Shown: positions 27,022-37,570, counted from the first letter of the stretch. The stretch: DNA of 64,000 bases from Saprospiraceae bacterium (GCA_016722295.1 JADKGL010000012.1:1-64000); one strand, 5' to 3'. Notes: a model not told the origin generated them from the sequence alone. Numbers and translations are program-made.

Positions 27022-28041
27022 ATGCAAATTAAACCTTTAGATACATATAAAGAAAATAAATATATAAATTTTTGTATTTCATTGGCAAAAAATGGAATTA
27101 CAGGAGTATTTATGAATCCGATGGTTGGAGCTTGTCTCATATATGAGGATAGAGTCATAGGTTTTGGATATCATAAAAAATATGGAGGCGCGCATGCAGA
27201 AGTAGAGGCGATTCAATCGGTAAAAAGTCAAGATCGAGAATTAATCTCGAAAGCTACACTATACGTCACACTTGAGCCTTGCAATCATTATGGTAAAACA
27301 GGTCCTTGTACTGAATTTATCCTTCAACATAAGATTCCAAAACTTGTTTTTGGATGCTTTGACCCCAATCCGTTGATGCAAGGTAAAAGTATCGCATTTT
27401 TACAGCAAAATGGTGTCCAAACAATAGGACCAATTGAAGACCAAAAGTGCAGAAATCTAATCCAAGCTTTTACCAAAAGGAATCGAGAGAAGAAACCATT
27501 TGTTACTTTAAAATGGGCCCAAACTAAAGACTACTATATTGGAAAAGAAAATGAGAAAGTTAAAATTTCAAACCCCATCTCTGACATATATGTCCACAAA
27601 TTAAGATCAGAACATGATGGTATTTTGATTGGATCTGAAACTGCGCTTCGCGACCTCCCTCTATTAAATAATAGACATTGGTCTGGAACAAGTCCAAAAC
27701 CAATACTGCTAGATAGAAGAAATCGACTTCCACATATCAGCGAATTAAACTCTTTACTTAACAAAAGCATTCATTTCAATAAGCCTGAACAGAACTTAGA
27801 ACAAGTACTCGATGAATTATTTGCAGTTCACCAAATCGGTTCTGTATTGGTTGAAGGAGGTCAACAAATTTTACAAAGCTTCATCGACCAAAATCTCTGG
27901 GACGAAGCCCATATCATTACGAATAAAAGTCTGAGCATTACTAGTGGTATAAAAGCCCCTTTTTTACAAGGACAACTCTTTAAAACCTTACAAATCAAAG
28001 CAGACAGTATCCAAATAGTCCAAAATCTAGAGAAGATATAG
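27022..28041 (+). CDS. ribD: Bifunctional riboflavin biosynthesis deaminase/reductase RibD
   Basis: This 339-residue protein performs the second and third steps of riboflavin synthesis. The N-terminal cytidine-deaminase-like domain has the zinc motif HAE (H58, E60) and PCNHYGKTGPC (C87, C96). The C-terminal reductase domain has FVTLKWAQTKD, KLRSEHDGILIGSETALRDLP and VLVEGGQQILQSFID, which bind NADPH and the ribitylamine substrate. Length and order are normal. No other rib gene is close. The next plus-strand gene, thioredoxin-like, begins about 100 bases on. Confidence 0.95.
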   Translation: MQIKPLDTYKENKYINFCISLAKNGITGVFMNPMVGACLIYEDRVIGFGYHKKYGGAHAEVEAIQSVKSQDRELISKATLYVTLEPCNHYGKTGPCTEFILQHKIPKLVFGCFDPNPLMQGKSIAFLQQNGVQTIGPIEDQKCRNLIQAFTKRNREKKPFVTLKWAQTKDYYIGKENEKVKISNPISDIYVHKLRSEHDGILIGSETALRDLPLLNNRHWSGTSPKPILLDRRNRLPHISELNSLLNKSIHFNKPEQNLEQVLDELFAVHQIGSVLVEGGQQILQSFIDQNLWDEAHIITNKSLSITSGIKAPFLQGQLFKTLQIKADSIQIVQNLEKI

Positions 28042-28139
28042 TTAAATTTGTTTTAAAGTATGCCCTTAAGGTAATCAAGTACTTGAAAATAAGGTTATAT
28101 CATCGTTCCTTTGTCACTTTAAAATTGTGTATTCAATTT

Positions 28140-28730
28140 ATGAACAGACTTTCTTTTAAATTTTCGTTGACTGGCATAATGGTGATTGGCTTCTTTCTTT
28201 CCATGGCAAATCTTCTTTATGCACAATCTGAAAAAATAAATTGGATCAGTTGGGAACAGGCTCAAGAACAATTGAAGACTCATAAAAAGAAAATATTTGT
28301 TGATGTTGTGACAGATCGATGTCATTGGTGCAAACAAATGGACAACACTACATTTCTAAACTCAAAAATAATAAAATACATTAATACGAATTATTACGCA
28401 ATAAAATTCAATGCAGAGCAATCTGTAATTATACCATTCAAAGGTAAAACTTATGAATTTATCCCTAAAGGCAAAACAGGCATTCATTCTCTAGCTATAG
28501 AAATCACTAATGGCAAATTGAACTCTTTTCCTACATTAGTAGTAATGGATGAAGAAATGAATACCATTCAAGCTTTAAGTGGATTTAAATCACATGATGA
28601 GCTAGAGATAATAATCAATTATTTTGGAGGCAATTTCCACAAAACTACACCTTGGAGTATATATAAAGAAAGCTTCTTGAACAAACCTACAGAAACACCT
28701 GGAGTGAGAAGGGTGAATAATCAGAATTAA
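28140..28730 (+). CDS. Periplasmic thioredoxin-fold protein (CHWC active site)
   Basis: ATG 28140 is chosen over an upstream start because it directly precedes a signal peptide (GIMVIGFFLSMANLLYAQ). The mature part begins WISWEQAQEQLKTHKKKIFVDVV and contains the redox motif CHWC in TDRCHWCKQMDNTTF. SFPTLVVMDEE then supplies the cis-proline region. The protein, of about 196 residues, resembles the thioredoxin-7/DUF255-like group and would reduce or isomerise disulfides in the periplasm. A C-terminal extension (TTPWSIYKESFLN) lies outside the fold. Confidence 0.8.
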   Translation: MNRLSFKFSLTGIMVIGFFLSMANLLYAQSEKINWISWEQAQEQLKTHKKKIFVDVVTDRCHWCKQMDNTTFLNSKIIKYINTNYYAIKFNAEQSVIIPFKGKTYEFIPKGKTGIHSLAIEITNGKLNSFPTLVVMDEEMNTIQALSGFKSHDELEIIINYFGGNFHKTTPWSIYKESFLNKPTETPGVRRVNNQN

Positions 28731-28925
28731 AGCTTTTAATTCATTCAATTTTTTATTTTCAGATCAGTTCTATTTCCAAAAAGCTTCATTTTACCAATTT
28801 TTTAGGAAAATCCATTTTACTTAGCTACAAGAATTGGAACTAGATTTCTTCGCCGATGATTATTTGCTCATAACTCAGAATTTGAATAGGAGTTGAAGGA
28901 GACCAATCATAAATACATAAAAAGT

Positions 28926-29915
28926 TCAATAAGCCCAAGTCAAATAAGTCGCACCCCAAGTAAATCCTCCACCAAACGTGGTGAGTACGATTTTATCGCC
29001 TTTTTTTAATTTCGGCTCCCATTCATGAAGACATAAAGGCAAAGTTCCAGCTGTTGTATTACCATATTTTTCTATGTTAATCATGACTTTACTCTTATCA
29101 AAATCTAAACCATCTGCTACTCCATTAATAATCCTTATATTGGCTTGATGAGGCACTAACCAATCTACATCAGCTGTAGTCAAATGATTTCTCTTTAATA
29201 CTTTTTGTACCGTATCCACCATTCCATTGATGGCAGATTTAAACACTGCCTTACCTTCTTGATAGACATAATGCTCTTTATTTGCCACAGTTTCAGCAGA
29301 AGCGGGCCTAAGTGATCCTCCAGCTTTCATGTGCAAATATTCTCGTCCTGAACCATCGCCACACAAAACACTATCTACAATACCATGCCCATCTTTCGAA
29401 GGCTCCAACAATACGGCGCCTCCCCCATCTCCAAATATAATACAAGTCGCGCGATCAGTATAGTCTATAATAGAAGACATTTTATCAGCACCTATGACGA
29501 TTACCTTCTTATGTGTTCCTGCTTCTATGAATTTAGAACCAGTCGTCAATCCAAACAAAAAACCAGAACATGCAGCATTTATATCGAATGCAAATGCATT
29601 CTTTATGCCGACTTTATCGCAAATAATATTTGCTGTATCTGGAAAAACCATATCTCCTGTTACAGTACAGCATATCACCAATTCTATTTCATCTGGAGAG
29701 GTGTTTGTCTTTTTCAATAATTTATCAACGATGATTGCAGCCATATCTGACACTGCCTTGCCTGGATCTTTTAATATACGTCTTTCCTTGATCCCTGTCC
29801 TACTTACGATCCATTCATCATTCGTATCCACAAGCTTTTCTAACTCGGTATTTGTCAATCGATATTCAGGGACATAGGCCTCAATACCAGTAATCGCTGC
29901 TAACTGTCGATTCAT
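28926..29915 (-). CDS. fabH: 3-oxoacyl-ACP synthase III
   Basis: This 329-residue cytoplasmic enzyme condenses acetyl-CoA with malonyl-ACP to start fatty acid synthesis. The catalytic triad is visible: C116 in NAACSGFLFGL, histidine in VPHQANIRI and asparagine in IEKYGNTTAGT. The N-terminal SRTGIKERR and C-terminal TTFGGGFTWGA are also typical. It stands alone on the minus strand, with no fab cluster nearby. Bacteroidota often carry more than one FabH-like gene, so this could be one of several copies. Confidence 0.95.
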   Translation of the reverse strand: MNRQLAAITGIEAYVPEYRLTNTELEKLVDTNDEWIVSRTGIKERRILKDPGKAVSDMAAIIVDKLLKKTNTSPDEIELVICCTVTGDMVFPDTANIICDKVGIKNAFAFDINAACSGFLFGLTTGSKFIEAGTHKKVIVIGADKMSSIIDYTDRATCIIFGDGGGAVLLEPSKDGHGIVDSVLCGDGSGREYLHMKAGGSLRPASAETVANKEHYVYQEGKAVFKSAINGMVDTVQKVLKRNHLTTADVDWLVPHQANIRIINGVADGLDFDKSKVMINIEKYGNTTAGTLPLCLHEWEPKLKKGDKIVLTTFGGGFTWGATYLTWAY

Positions 29916-30195
29916 AAATTATATTAAATATGAGCCCAAACGTACAAAAAACTAAAGGATTCCAATAGAGAAAATTTTATACACACCCAAATCCATGCTA
30001 TTTACAAATCAAAACACAGTCCCACATCAATCAATTTTAAAAATATTATAAAAATATTTAAATTATAATTAATTGATTAATAGATATATATAAAATCACA
30101 AAAACAACATATGTGAATTAAACTAAAAAATGGTACGCATTTTGGATGATCTATAAGTATCGTAAAAAAATTGAAAAACTCTTAAAAATTCGATC

Positions 30196-31080
30196 ATGAA
30201 AAACAGATTTTTTTTATTCCTTTTTAGTGTTTGTCTTGGCTTCCTATCGAATCCAGCGTTTTCAAAGGAGAAAATCTTTTTTGAAGGTGATGTCTCTACA
30301 GCTAAAGTAAAAGCTCAAACTGAAAATAAGGCCATTTTATTAGATTTTACAGCAAAATGGTGCCTTCCTTGTAGATGGATGGAAAAGACTGTATTTCAAG
30401 ACCAAACCGTTATCGATTGGGCAGATCAGAATATAATCGTTGTGAAAATCGATGTTGATGATTTTGATGGTATCAATTTAAAAGAATACTATAAAGTAAA
30501 TCTCCTTCCTACTACTATATTATTAGACCCAAAAGGAAAAATAATCAGTAGAAAAGAAGAATCAATGAGTTCAGATAAATTTGTTTCTTGGATCACTGAC
30601 CAAATGTCTAGCAATAAAATTGTTCCGAAAAAAATTGATCCCAAAAAAGAAACCGAAACTTCAACTGCTACAAATAAAATTGAAGAACAAGATGTCGATG
30701 ATATCGAAGCGGTAATTAAAGAAGCGGAAAAAGAAGAGTCTACTCAGCAACAAAAAGACGATGAGCAAATTAAAATCTCAGAAATCTCCGATAAAGAAAT
30801 TGAAGATGAAATACATGCAGGGGAAGCAGAAAAAATGATTGTGCCTATGAATTATTTTATTCAAACAGGCTTATTCAAAAGCTTTGAAAACGCAATAAAA
30901 TATGCGCAGCAATTAGATCAAAAATTAAATCAAAATACAAGTATTATCTCTCTTGATAAAGAAAATGAAACAGTCTATCAAATTGCATTGGGAGCATTTG
31001 AAACATATGAAGAAGCAAGTCTATTCAATGACTTTCTAAAAACTGAAAGAATCAAAGGTCTCGTTAAAAAGCAAAACTAA
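30196..31080 (+). CDS. Thioredoxin-fold and SPOR domain fusion protein
   Basis: This 294-residue protein starts with a signal peptide (FFLFLFSVCLGFLSNPAFS). A thioredoxin domain follows with active site CLPC in FTAKWCLPCRWMEK and cis-proline in NLLPTTILLDPKG. A K/E/D-rich linker (about residues 140-215) joins it to a C-terminal SPOR-like domain (YFIQTGLFKSFENAIKYAQQL, YQIALGAFETYEEASLF). SPOR domains bind peptidoglycan stripped of side peptides, often at the division site. The combination suggests a redox protein held on the cell wall. It is three bases upstream of hutI on the same strand, though a shared function is not obvious. Confidence 0.85.
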   Translation: MKNRFFLFLFSVCLGFLSNPAFSKEKIFFEGDVSTAKVKAQTENKAILLDFTAKWCLPCRWMEKTVFQDQTVIDWADQNIIVVKIDVDDFDGINLKEYYKVNLLPTTILLDPKGKIISRKEESMSSDKFVSWITDQMSSNKIVPKKIDPKKETETSTATNKIEEQDVDDIEAVIKEAEKEESTQQQKDDEQIKISEISDKEIEDEIHAGEAEKMIVPMNYFIQTGLFKSFENAIKYAQQLDQKLNQNTSIISLDKENETVYQIALGAFETYEEASLFNDFLKTERIKGLVKKQN

Positions 31081-31083
31081 ACT

Positions 31084-32325
31084 ATGCCTCAGTTCACACT
31101 GATACAAGATATTAAAGAAATACTTTTATGTTCAACAATGCCTCTACCTTTTCTAAAAGGAGAGGCAATGTCTGCTTTACCTAGTTGTAAGAATTCATAC
31201 TTGATCATAGAAGATGGAAAGATTCATTCGTTTGGATCAATGAACGATATTCCAAATCTACGTTTTGAAAAAATCGTTTCAGCAAATAATGGCTATATTT
31301 TTCCGTCATGGGTTGATTCACATACACATTTGGTTTTTGCTGCTTGGAGAGAACAAGAATTCATGGATCGCATAGAAGGATTAAGCTATGAAGAAATCTC
31401 TCGACGAGGTGGTGGCATCCTAAATTCAGCAAAGAAAATTGCAGAAATTTCTGAATCCGAGTTATACGATATTTCCTATACTCGACTTCAAAAACTCATC
31501 AAATCTGGAACTGGAGCCATCGAAATAAAATCTGGCTATGGGCTGAGTGTAGAGAGCGAATTAAAGATATTGCGAGTCATCAAAAGACTAAAGGAGAATA
31601 GCCCAATCCCCATTAAGTCAACTTTCTTGGGAGCCCATTCTTTTCCATTAGAATATCGGTCGAATCACTCTGGATATGTAGATCTTATCATACATGAAAT
31701 GCTTCCTGAAATTGCAAAGCAAAGTCTAGCAGATTATTGTGATGTTTTCTGCGAAAAAAACTTTTTTTCAGTAGAAGAGACAAGAGAAATTCTTCTAGTT
31801 GCACAGAAATATGGATTGGATTCAAGAATTCACACCAACCAATTCACTCATTCTGGAGGGATTCCACTAAGTGTGGAGATCAATGCAAAAAGTGTAGATC
31901 ATTTGGAAGAACTCAATAGTGAAGAAATAAAATTATTGAAAGAATCAAATGTAATACCTTGTTTACTACCTGGAGCTGCTTTTTTTATGAATTGTCCCTT
32001 TCCTCCTGCGACAAATATGTTGGCTGAAGGATTAGGTTTTTGCATTGCTACTGATTTCAACCCTGGCACCTGTCCCATATGGGAAATGAAAACCATTTAT
32101 CACCTCAGTGTAATTAAAATGCGACTCAACAGCCATCAAGCCTTAAGTGCTATGACGATAAATGGGGCGCATGCCTTAGACCTTGGAAATCAATGCGGTA
32201 GTATCTTCCCTAGCGCGAAGGCAAATTTTATCATAACCCACGAAGTGCCAAGCTTGGCTTATCTAGCCTATGCCATAAATGATCACTGGATTTCCAAAGT
32301 ATTTGTAAACGGTCAAGAATTATAG
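31084..32325 (+). CDS. hutI: Imidazolonepropionase
   Basis: This 413-residue cytoplasmic amidohydrolase opens the ring of imidazolone-5-propionate in histidine breakdown. The metal motif WVDSHTHLVFA, the family segment FMDRIEGLSYEEISRRGGGI, IEIKSGYGL, HTNQFTHSGG and CIATDFNPGTCP are all in order. The start at 31084 lies three bases after the thioredoxin-SPOR gene, so the two probably share a transcript. The other hut genes (hutH, hutU and the formimino step) are not in the window. Confidence 0.93.
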   Translation: MPQFTLIQDIKEILLCSTMPLPFLKGEAMSALPSCKNSYLIIEDGKIHSFGSMNDIPNLRFEKIVSANNGYIFPSWVDSHTHLVFAAWREQEFMDRIEGLSYEEISRRGGGILNSAKKIAEISESELYDISYTRLQKLIKSGTGAIEIKSGYGLSVESELKILRVIKRLKENSPIPIKSTFLGAHSFPLEYRSNHSGYVDLIIHEMLPEIAKQSLADYCDVFCEKNFFSVEETREILLVAQKYGLDSRIHTNQFTHSGGIPLSVEINAKSVDHLEELNSEEIKLLKESNVIPCLLPGAAFFMNCPFPPATNMLAEGLGFCIATDFNPGTCPIWEMKTIYHLSVIKMRLNSHQALSAMTINGAHALDLGNQCGSIFPSAKANFIITHEVPSLAYLAYAINDHWISKVFVNGQEL

Positions 32326-32403
32326 GAGTCGCATACAATAAACTTTGTGTTAAGGCGTTTTAAATATACCCTGTCATTACATTCATATTAATTATTTTAT
32401 ATA

Positions 32404-32411
32404 TATCTTTG
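32404..32411 (+). promoter_or_regulatory. -7 promoter element TATCTTTG for the SprB-repeat protein
   Basis: TATCTTTG matches TAnnTTTG and lies 20 bases before the first ATG (32431) and 50 before ATG 32461. No clear -33 element is seen. Confidence 0.4.
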
Positions 32412-32460
32412 CGTGTTTTGAATTACTTGTATGAGAGAATTTTGTTTTGACATGAGGTTT

Positions 32461-35400
32461 ATGAAGTTTTGGGCGATCATCACTATTTTTTTCTTTTCTT
32501 TTGCTTTAAAAGCACAATCTGATAGCTGTGTTATATTTGATATAGAGACAAAGCCTGGAAACAAAGGTGAAGAAATTTGTGTCCAAATCAAAGTAAAAAA
32601 TTTTACCAATATTCTAACCATGCAATTCAGTTTGGCCTACGACCCAACTGTTATTCAAGCAATAAGAACTCAAAATCATTATAGTGGTCCAGAATTAATC
32701 AATTGGGGTCCAAATAATATAAATATTGATCCAGCTAGAAAGGTAGTTCGTGTTACATGGGATAACACCAATGGCAAAGGATCAACTGTAAATGGTGAAT
32801 TTGTCCTTTTTGAAATTTGCTTTAAATTAATAGGACCACCAGGTTCTTGTTCCAGATTGTATTTGAGCGATAAACCAGTGGTTATTGAATTTACGAATGG
32901 GGATGGAGACATCGTATGTGTAAAAGACCTCAATGAAAAAGATCAGATTAAAATACAAGTACCCACAGATTTATGCATACTCAACTCAATTTGCGGTTCA
33001 TCCAGTGGTAATGGTAATATCACTGTAAAAGCATGGGGTGGAAAAGAACCTTATTTGGTAGATCTCATCAATCCAGCACAATCAGGTGTTATTACAAATT
33101 CTGGTGGTGCTTATTCTTTCAATAATCTTCCAGGCGGCACCTATACAATTAGATTAAGAGATGGTGCAGGTAAAGATACTGTTTACATGATTGATTTACC
33201 ATTTACTAGTCCTATTACGATAACCCAAAATAGTGCAACTTCTCCTCCAAGTTGTTGGAATTCAAAAGATGGGCGCATTAACGTAAATGTCACAGGGGGT
33301 TCAGGGTCACTGGTTTTAGGATGGAAACCACTCAATATTTATGGCGTAACAAGTATTTCAGGTTTGGGTATTGGAAAATATACTTTATGTGTTACGGACT
33401 CACTTGGCTGTGTTGCTATGAGCGATTTTGATTTTTTCCAAAGTGAAATCACGAGTACCGTGGATGTTATCAAGGATGCTACTTGTGCTGGTTCTGATGG
33501 AGTAGCAGTTATCAAATCTACAGGTGGAAATCCATCTCCTGTTTCTGGTTATCAATTTTCATGGGGAACAAATCCGAGATTCAATTGCCTCACAGCTAGA
33601 GATTCGATGTGCAGACATGATAGTTTACCCGTTGGGACTCATTTTGTCCTAGTAAGAGATAGTCGTGGATGTCAAGATACTGTATTTTTTGAAATATTGT
33701 CAAGTGGAGATCTTAGAGACTCAGTTATTGTAGACAGTGTAAAATGCTTTGGGGAAGCTAATGGTAGAATCCAGATTTACGCGAAATCCAAAGCAACTTT
33801 AAATTTACCAATTTCATTCAGTTTGTTTACTATGCCTCAAAATACACCTATTGCTGGTGGAATTACGAATGGCGATTTATTTACAAGCCCTGGTTTAGCT
33901 GCTGGAACCTATCGCGTTGCAATGAGTGACAATGCGGGATGCACATTTTATGATACCATCCAAGTACATCAACCATTTATACTAGAATTGATAGAAAATT
34001 CAATAGACACAATAGAATCTTGCAATCCTGGCAGAGATGCCTCATTAGATATCCGAGGTTCAGGTGGAAATGGACCATATAAGTATTTATGGAATTACCA
34101 AAACAGTACATCATCTGTTTTATCAGGTTTAAGCGCAGGATCATATTCAGTGACGATTACTGACGCTAAAGGATGTAAAATTTCAAAAACATACAATGTT
34201 GTTAAATCAACAGCACCAAGTATCACCGGATTCAACAAAAAAGAAATTTCATGTGGTAGCGCGAATGATGGTTGTGCCGAAGTACTTTTTAGTTTAGGAT
34301 CTAGTGCACTGCGATCAATTCAGTGGAGCAATTCTGGAAACACAGCTCAAATTTGTTCGCTTTCTTCAGGAACATATGTTGTGACAATAACAGATATCAA
34401 TGGTTGCATTGCTATTGATTCTGTAAGTTTCAATACAACTTCTGGATCAATGGTGCTCGATTCATTTACGATAAAAAATCCTTCATGTCCCGGTGCAAAA
34501 GATGGATTGATACTTGTGTTCATTAAAGGTGGGATCGCACCCTATTCTTTTGAATGGAATGGTGTAGGAGGAGGTCAACCTGTACTGACAAATTTAGGTG
34601 CGGATACATTTAATCTCGTTGTGAAAGACCAATCATCTTGTCCACCTATTACAAAACAATTTATACTCATAGATCCTCCTAAAATCACACATAATCTAAC
34701 TATAGTGAAAGGTCCATCGTGCAATTCAACAATGAATTGCGATGGTTCTGCGATTCTACAAATTTCAGGAATTCATCCAGATTACTCTATATTGTGGTCG
34801 TCAAGAGAACAAGAATTTTCAAATCGAGATACTGCGGTATTCCTTTGCGGAGGCAAACAATGGGCAATTATAACAAATGGGACCTGTAGTGATTCAGTTT
34901 TATTTGAATTACCATTTCCTACTCCAATAAGTTCAACCGGACTTTTAACAAATCCTAGTTGTTATCTTGCACAAGATGGAAGAATTGCATTGAGCTCTAG
35001 TGGAGGCCAACTCAATCATACCTATAGATGGGAAAACGGCACAAGCAATTCAACACTTACAGGTCTTGCTGATGGCCAATATCACGTGACGATCACCGAT
35101 GCCAACAATTGTACTCATATCGATTCTTTTAGATTGAGACAACCTGATTCAGTGCGTGTTGATATTATATTTGGCTCAACGCTTGATGTAAGTTGTTATG
35201 GAAAAAATGATGGAAAAATAGTTACTGCATGGGGCGGTGGTAATAGAGGTCCTGCCCAATTTATCTGGATACCAAATGTAAGTAATGATTCACTTGCATC
35301 CAATTTAGCAAAAGGAACTTATACATTAATTGTAACAGATGTCAATGGCTGTACTGGAAGTATTTCACATACTGTAGAAGAACCTCCTACTCTTGAAAGA

Positions 35401-36174
35401 ACTTTTAGTCAAATTGACACACCAAAATGTTCAGGTGATCAAATCAATTTCTCTGTACTAACTGCCTCAGGAGGTGCTGGACCACAGTTCAGATATACGA
35501 TTAATAATGGTGCACCAAATGCCGTTGGAGATTTTACGCCATTGTTTTCTGGAACCTATGATGTAAGAGTATATGACAATGTTGGCTGTTTTGTCGATAC
35601 CACAATTTTTATACCTGCTCCGCTCAATGATTTAAGTTTGGATTTCCCAACAGATGAAGAGACAATTCAACTTGGAGATAGTATTCGATTAGAAGGTATA
35701 CTTAATTCAAAATCATTGCTTGATACTATAATTTGGACTCCGATTCGTAATGTGAGAAGTCCAAATCAAACTATTTCATTCGTAAATCCGCCAACAACGA
35801 CATTGTATGTCTTGACAGTAACTGATGAAAATGGCTGCTCGGCAAGTGATCGCATTAAAATAATTGTTGAAAATGACAGGAAATTTTATGTGCCAAATGT
35901 AATGACGGTCAATGATGATGGTATCAATGATGCCTTAGAATTGTTTACAAGTAATGCCGTTGAACGTGTGGAATATGTTCGCGTTTTTGACCGCTGGGGA
36001 GCTCTAGTTTATGAAACAGCTAATCCTGATATTAGTGCCGGTAGAACCAATACATGGAAGGGAGATATCAATGGAAAACTTGTAAATCCTGGAGTCTATG
36101 TATATGCCATTCAAGTAAAATTCATCGATGGTGTAAGTTTGATCTATCGCGGTGATATTACAGTACTACGATAA
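32461..36174 (+). CDS. Giant T9SS type B cargo with cohesin-like domain and SprB repeats
   Basis: This protein of about 1,237 residues has a signal peptide from MKFWAIITIFFFSFALKAQ; ATGs at 32431 and 32452 are alternatives. Next is a cohesin-like domain (VIFDIETKPGNKGEEICVQIKVKNF, MQFSLAYDPTVIQAI). About ten SprB-type repeats follow, each with a C-x-G-x-x-D-G start (CWNSKDGRINV, CFGEANGRIQI, CPGAKDGLILV, CYLAQDGRIAL, CYGKNDGKIVT) and a G-x-Y-x-V-x-V-T-D end. The C-terminus is the gliding-motility-associated domain (FYVPNVMTVNDDGINDALELF, VFDRWGALVYE, GDITVLR). It would be moved to the surface by the T9SS and may act in adhesion or gliding. Confidence 0.9.
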   Translation: MKFWAIITIFFFSFALKAQSDSCVIFDIETKPGNKGEEICVQIKVKNFTNILTMQFSLAYDPTVIQAIRTQNHYSGPELINWGPNNINIDPARKVVRVTWDNTNGKGSTVNGEFVLFEICFKLIGPPGSCSRLYLSDKPVVIEFTNGDGDIVCVKDLNEKDQIKIQVPTDLCILNSICGSSSGNGNITVKAWGGKEPYLVDLINPAQSGVITNSGGAYSFNNLPGGTYTIRLRDGAGKDTVYMIDLPFTSPITITQNSATSPPSCWNSKDGRINVNVTGGSGSLVLGWKPLNIYGVTSISGLGIGKYTLCVTDSLGCVAMSDFDFFQSEITSTVDVIKDATCAGSDGVAVIKSTGGNPSPVSGYQFSWGTNPRFNCLTARDSMCRHDSLPVGTHFVLVRDSRGCQDTVFFEILSSGDLRDSVIVDSVKCFGEANGRIQIYAKSKATLNLPISFSLFTMPQNTPIAGGITNGDLFTSPGLAAGTYRVAMSDNAGCTFYDTIQVHQPFILELIENSIDTIESCNPGRDASLDIRGSGGNGPYKYLWNYQNSTSSVLSGLSAGSYSVTITDAKGCKISKTYNVVKSTAPSITGFNKKEISCGSANDGCAEVLFSLGSSALRSIQWSNSGNTAQICSLSSGTYVVTITDINGCIAIDSVSFNTTSGSMVLDSFTIKNPSCPGAKDGLILVFIKGGIAPYSFEWNGVGGGQPVLTNLGADTFNLVVKDQSSCPPITKQFILIDPPKITHNLTIVKGPSCNSTMNCDGSAILQISGIHPDYSILWSSREQEFSNRDTAVFLCGGKQWAIITNGTCSDSVLFELPFPTPISSTGLLTNPSCYLAQDGRIALSSSGGQLNHTYRWENGTSNSTLTGLADGQYHVTITDANNCTHIDSFRLRQPDSVRVDIIFGSTLDVSCYGKNDGKIVTAWGGGNRGPAQFIWIPNVSNDSLASNLAKGTYTLIVTDVNGCTGSISHTVEEPPTLERTFSQIDTPKCSGDQINFSVLTASGGAGPQFRYTINNGAPNAVGDFTPLFSGTYDVRVYDNVGCFVDTTIFIPAPLNDLSLDFPTDEETIQLGDSIRLEGILNSKSLLDTIIWTPIRNVRSPNQTISFVNPPTTTLYVLTVTDENGCSASDRIKIIVENDRKFYVPNVMTVNDDGINDALELFTSNAVERVEYVRVFDRWGALVYETANPDISAGRTNTWKGDINGKLVNPGVYVYAIQVKFIDGVSLIYRGDITVLR

Positions 36175-36235
36175 TGAGATTATGAATCTTCACTGATTCC
36201 TAATTCTCCGATAATTACTAATTAAATTAATTGAT

Positions 36236-37570
36236 TTGGAAAGAAAATTATATTGGAAAATAAGCTTGATTTGTTTTCTAGGATGTATTTCTTGTACAGA
36301 CATTGAACCCAAAAAGGTATATACTGTCACAGATCTAAAAGAATTACTAATTAGTTCAAGCAAGACGAAATCCTTAGATGAGTTTTTACTGCCTCTAGAA
36401 TCTGAATTTGATAAAATTCCTCAAGATAGTTTAAACCCTATCACCAAAGAGAAAATCACTTTAGGTAAATTTTTATTTTTTGATCCAGCGATATCATTTG
36501 ATCCCAAATGCAAAGAAGCTGCTCAGACATTTTCATGTGCAAGTTGCCATTTTGCACAAGCCGATTTTAGTGCCGGAATTAGACAAGCCATAGCAGGTGG
36601 TGGCAGAGGTTTTAGTTACTTGAGACACAAGCATCCATTTTGCGGTGATTCAACAGTAGATGTCCAACAAATCAAGACACCAAGTATAGTCAATTGTGCG
36701 TATCAAGAATTGATGCTGTGGAGTGGTAAATTCGGCAGTAAGAGTTTAAATAAGGGACAAGACAGCCTATGGCCAAAAGGAAGTTTTCTTGAATTAAATG
36801 GTTTGGGTTTATCGGGTGTAGAGACACAAGCTCGTGTAGCATTAGAAGCACATGGCATGAGACTAAATCCAAAATTATTGACCACGACGGAATACCATGG
36901 CATGTTTGATTCTTCATATCGCAATGAACGCGATGATCTCAGATATAGGAGATTTACAATGGCACGAGCTATAGCTGCTTATGAGAGAACAGTGATTACA
37001 AATAAAGCTCCGTTTCAGTTATTTCTCAGAGGAAATGATTCCATTTTAACAGAAGCTCAAATACAAGGTGCGGCATTGTTTTTTGGAAAGGCAAATTGTG
37101 TGGCCTGTCACAATGGACCAGCATTGAATTCTATGGCATTCTATGCATTGGGAATGCCTGATATGATAGGTAAAGATGTCATTAAAGAAGATACATCGAA
37201 TGAAGCACACTTGGGGAGAGGTGGATATACTAAAAAGAAAGAAGATTTATATTCATTTAAAGTCCCACAACTATATAACTTAAAAGGACATCGATTTTAT
37301 GGCCATGGTGCAAGTTTCTGTAGTATAGAAGAAGTCATTCGCTATAAAAATGAAGCACTCCCATGGAAGCAAACTGTACCAAAAGAAAATCTAGCGAAAC
37401 AATTTATTCCTTTGAAACTGAACAAGCAAGAAATTAAAGCCTTAGCAGATTTTATAGAAAATGCATTGTACGATCCAGATTTAAAACGCTATGAACCCAC
37501 GCATGTTCCCTCTGGATTTTGCTTTCCCAACAATGATAAAATGTCTAGAGAACATTTAGGTTGCAACTAA
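36236..37570 (+). CDS. Di-heme cytochrome c peroxidase family lipoprotein
   Basis: This 444-residue protein starts at TTG; no ATG or GTG lies in frame upstream before a stop. It has a lipoprotein signal (LICFLGCISC). Two heme c sites are seen: CASCH at 101-105 and CVACH at 288-292. Conserved segments of the MauG/CcpA family are present (LGKFLFFDPAIS, AIAAYERTVIT, FKVPQLYNLKGHRFYGHGASF, EIKALADFIENALYD). The family reduces H2O2 or performs related oxidations in the periplasm. It follows the SprB-repeat gene by 61 bases on the same strand but probably has its own promoter. Confidence 0.88.
   Translation: MERKLYWKISLICFLGCISCTDIEPKKVYTVTDLKELLISSSKTKSLDEFLLPLESEFDKIPQDSLNPITKEKITLGKFLFFDPAISFDPKCKEAAQTFSCASCHFAQADFSAGIRQAIAGGGRGFSYLRHKHPFCGDSTVDVQQIKTPSIVNCAYQELMLWSGKFGSKSLNKGQDSLWPKGSFLELNGLGLSGVETQARVALEAHGMRLNPKLLTTTEYHGMFDSSYRNERDDLRYRRFTMARAIAAYERTVITNKAPFQLFLRGNDSILTEAQIQGAALFFGKANCVACHNGPALNSMAFYALGMPDMIGKDVIKEDTSNEAHLGRGGYTKKKEDLYSFKVPQLYNLKGHRFYGHGASFCSIEEVIRYKNEALPWKQTVPKENLAKQFIPLKLNKQEIKALADFIENALYDPDLKRYEPTHVPSGFCFPNNDKMSREHLGCN

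Noticed and set aside
29385..29877. Two plus-strand frames opposite fabH
   Set aside because: Antisense to the catalytic region of an unambiguous FabH; no support.
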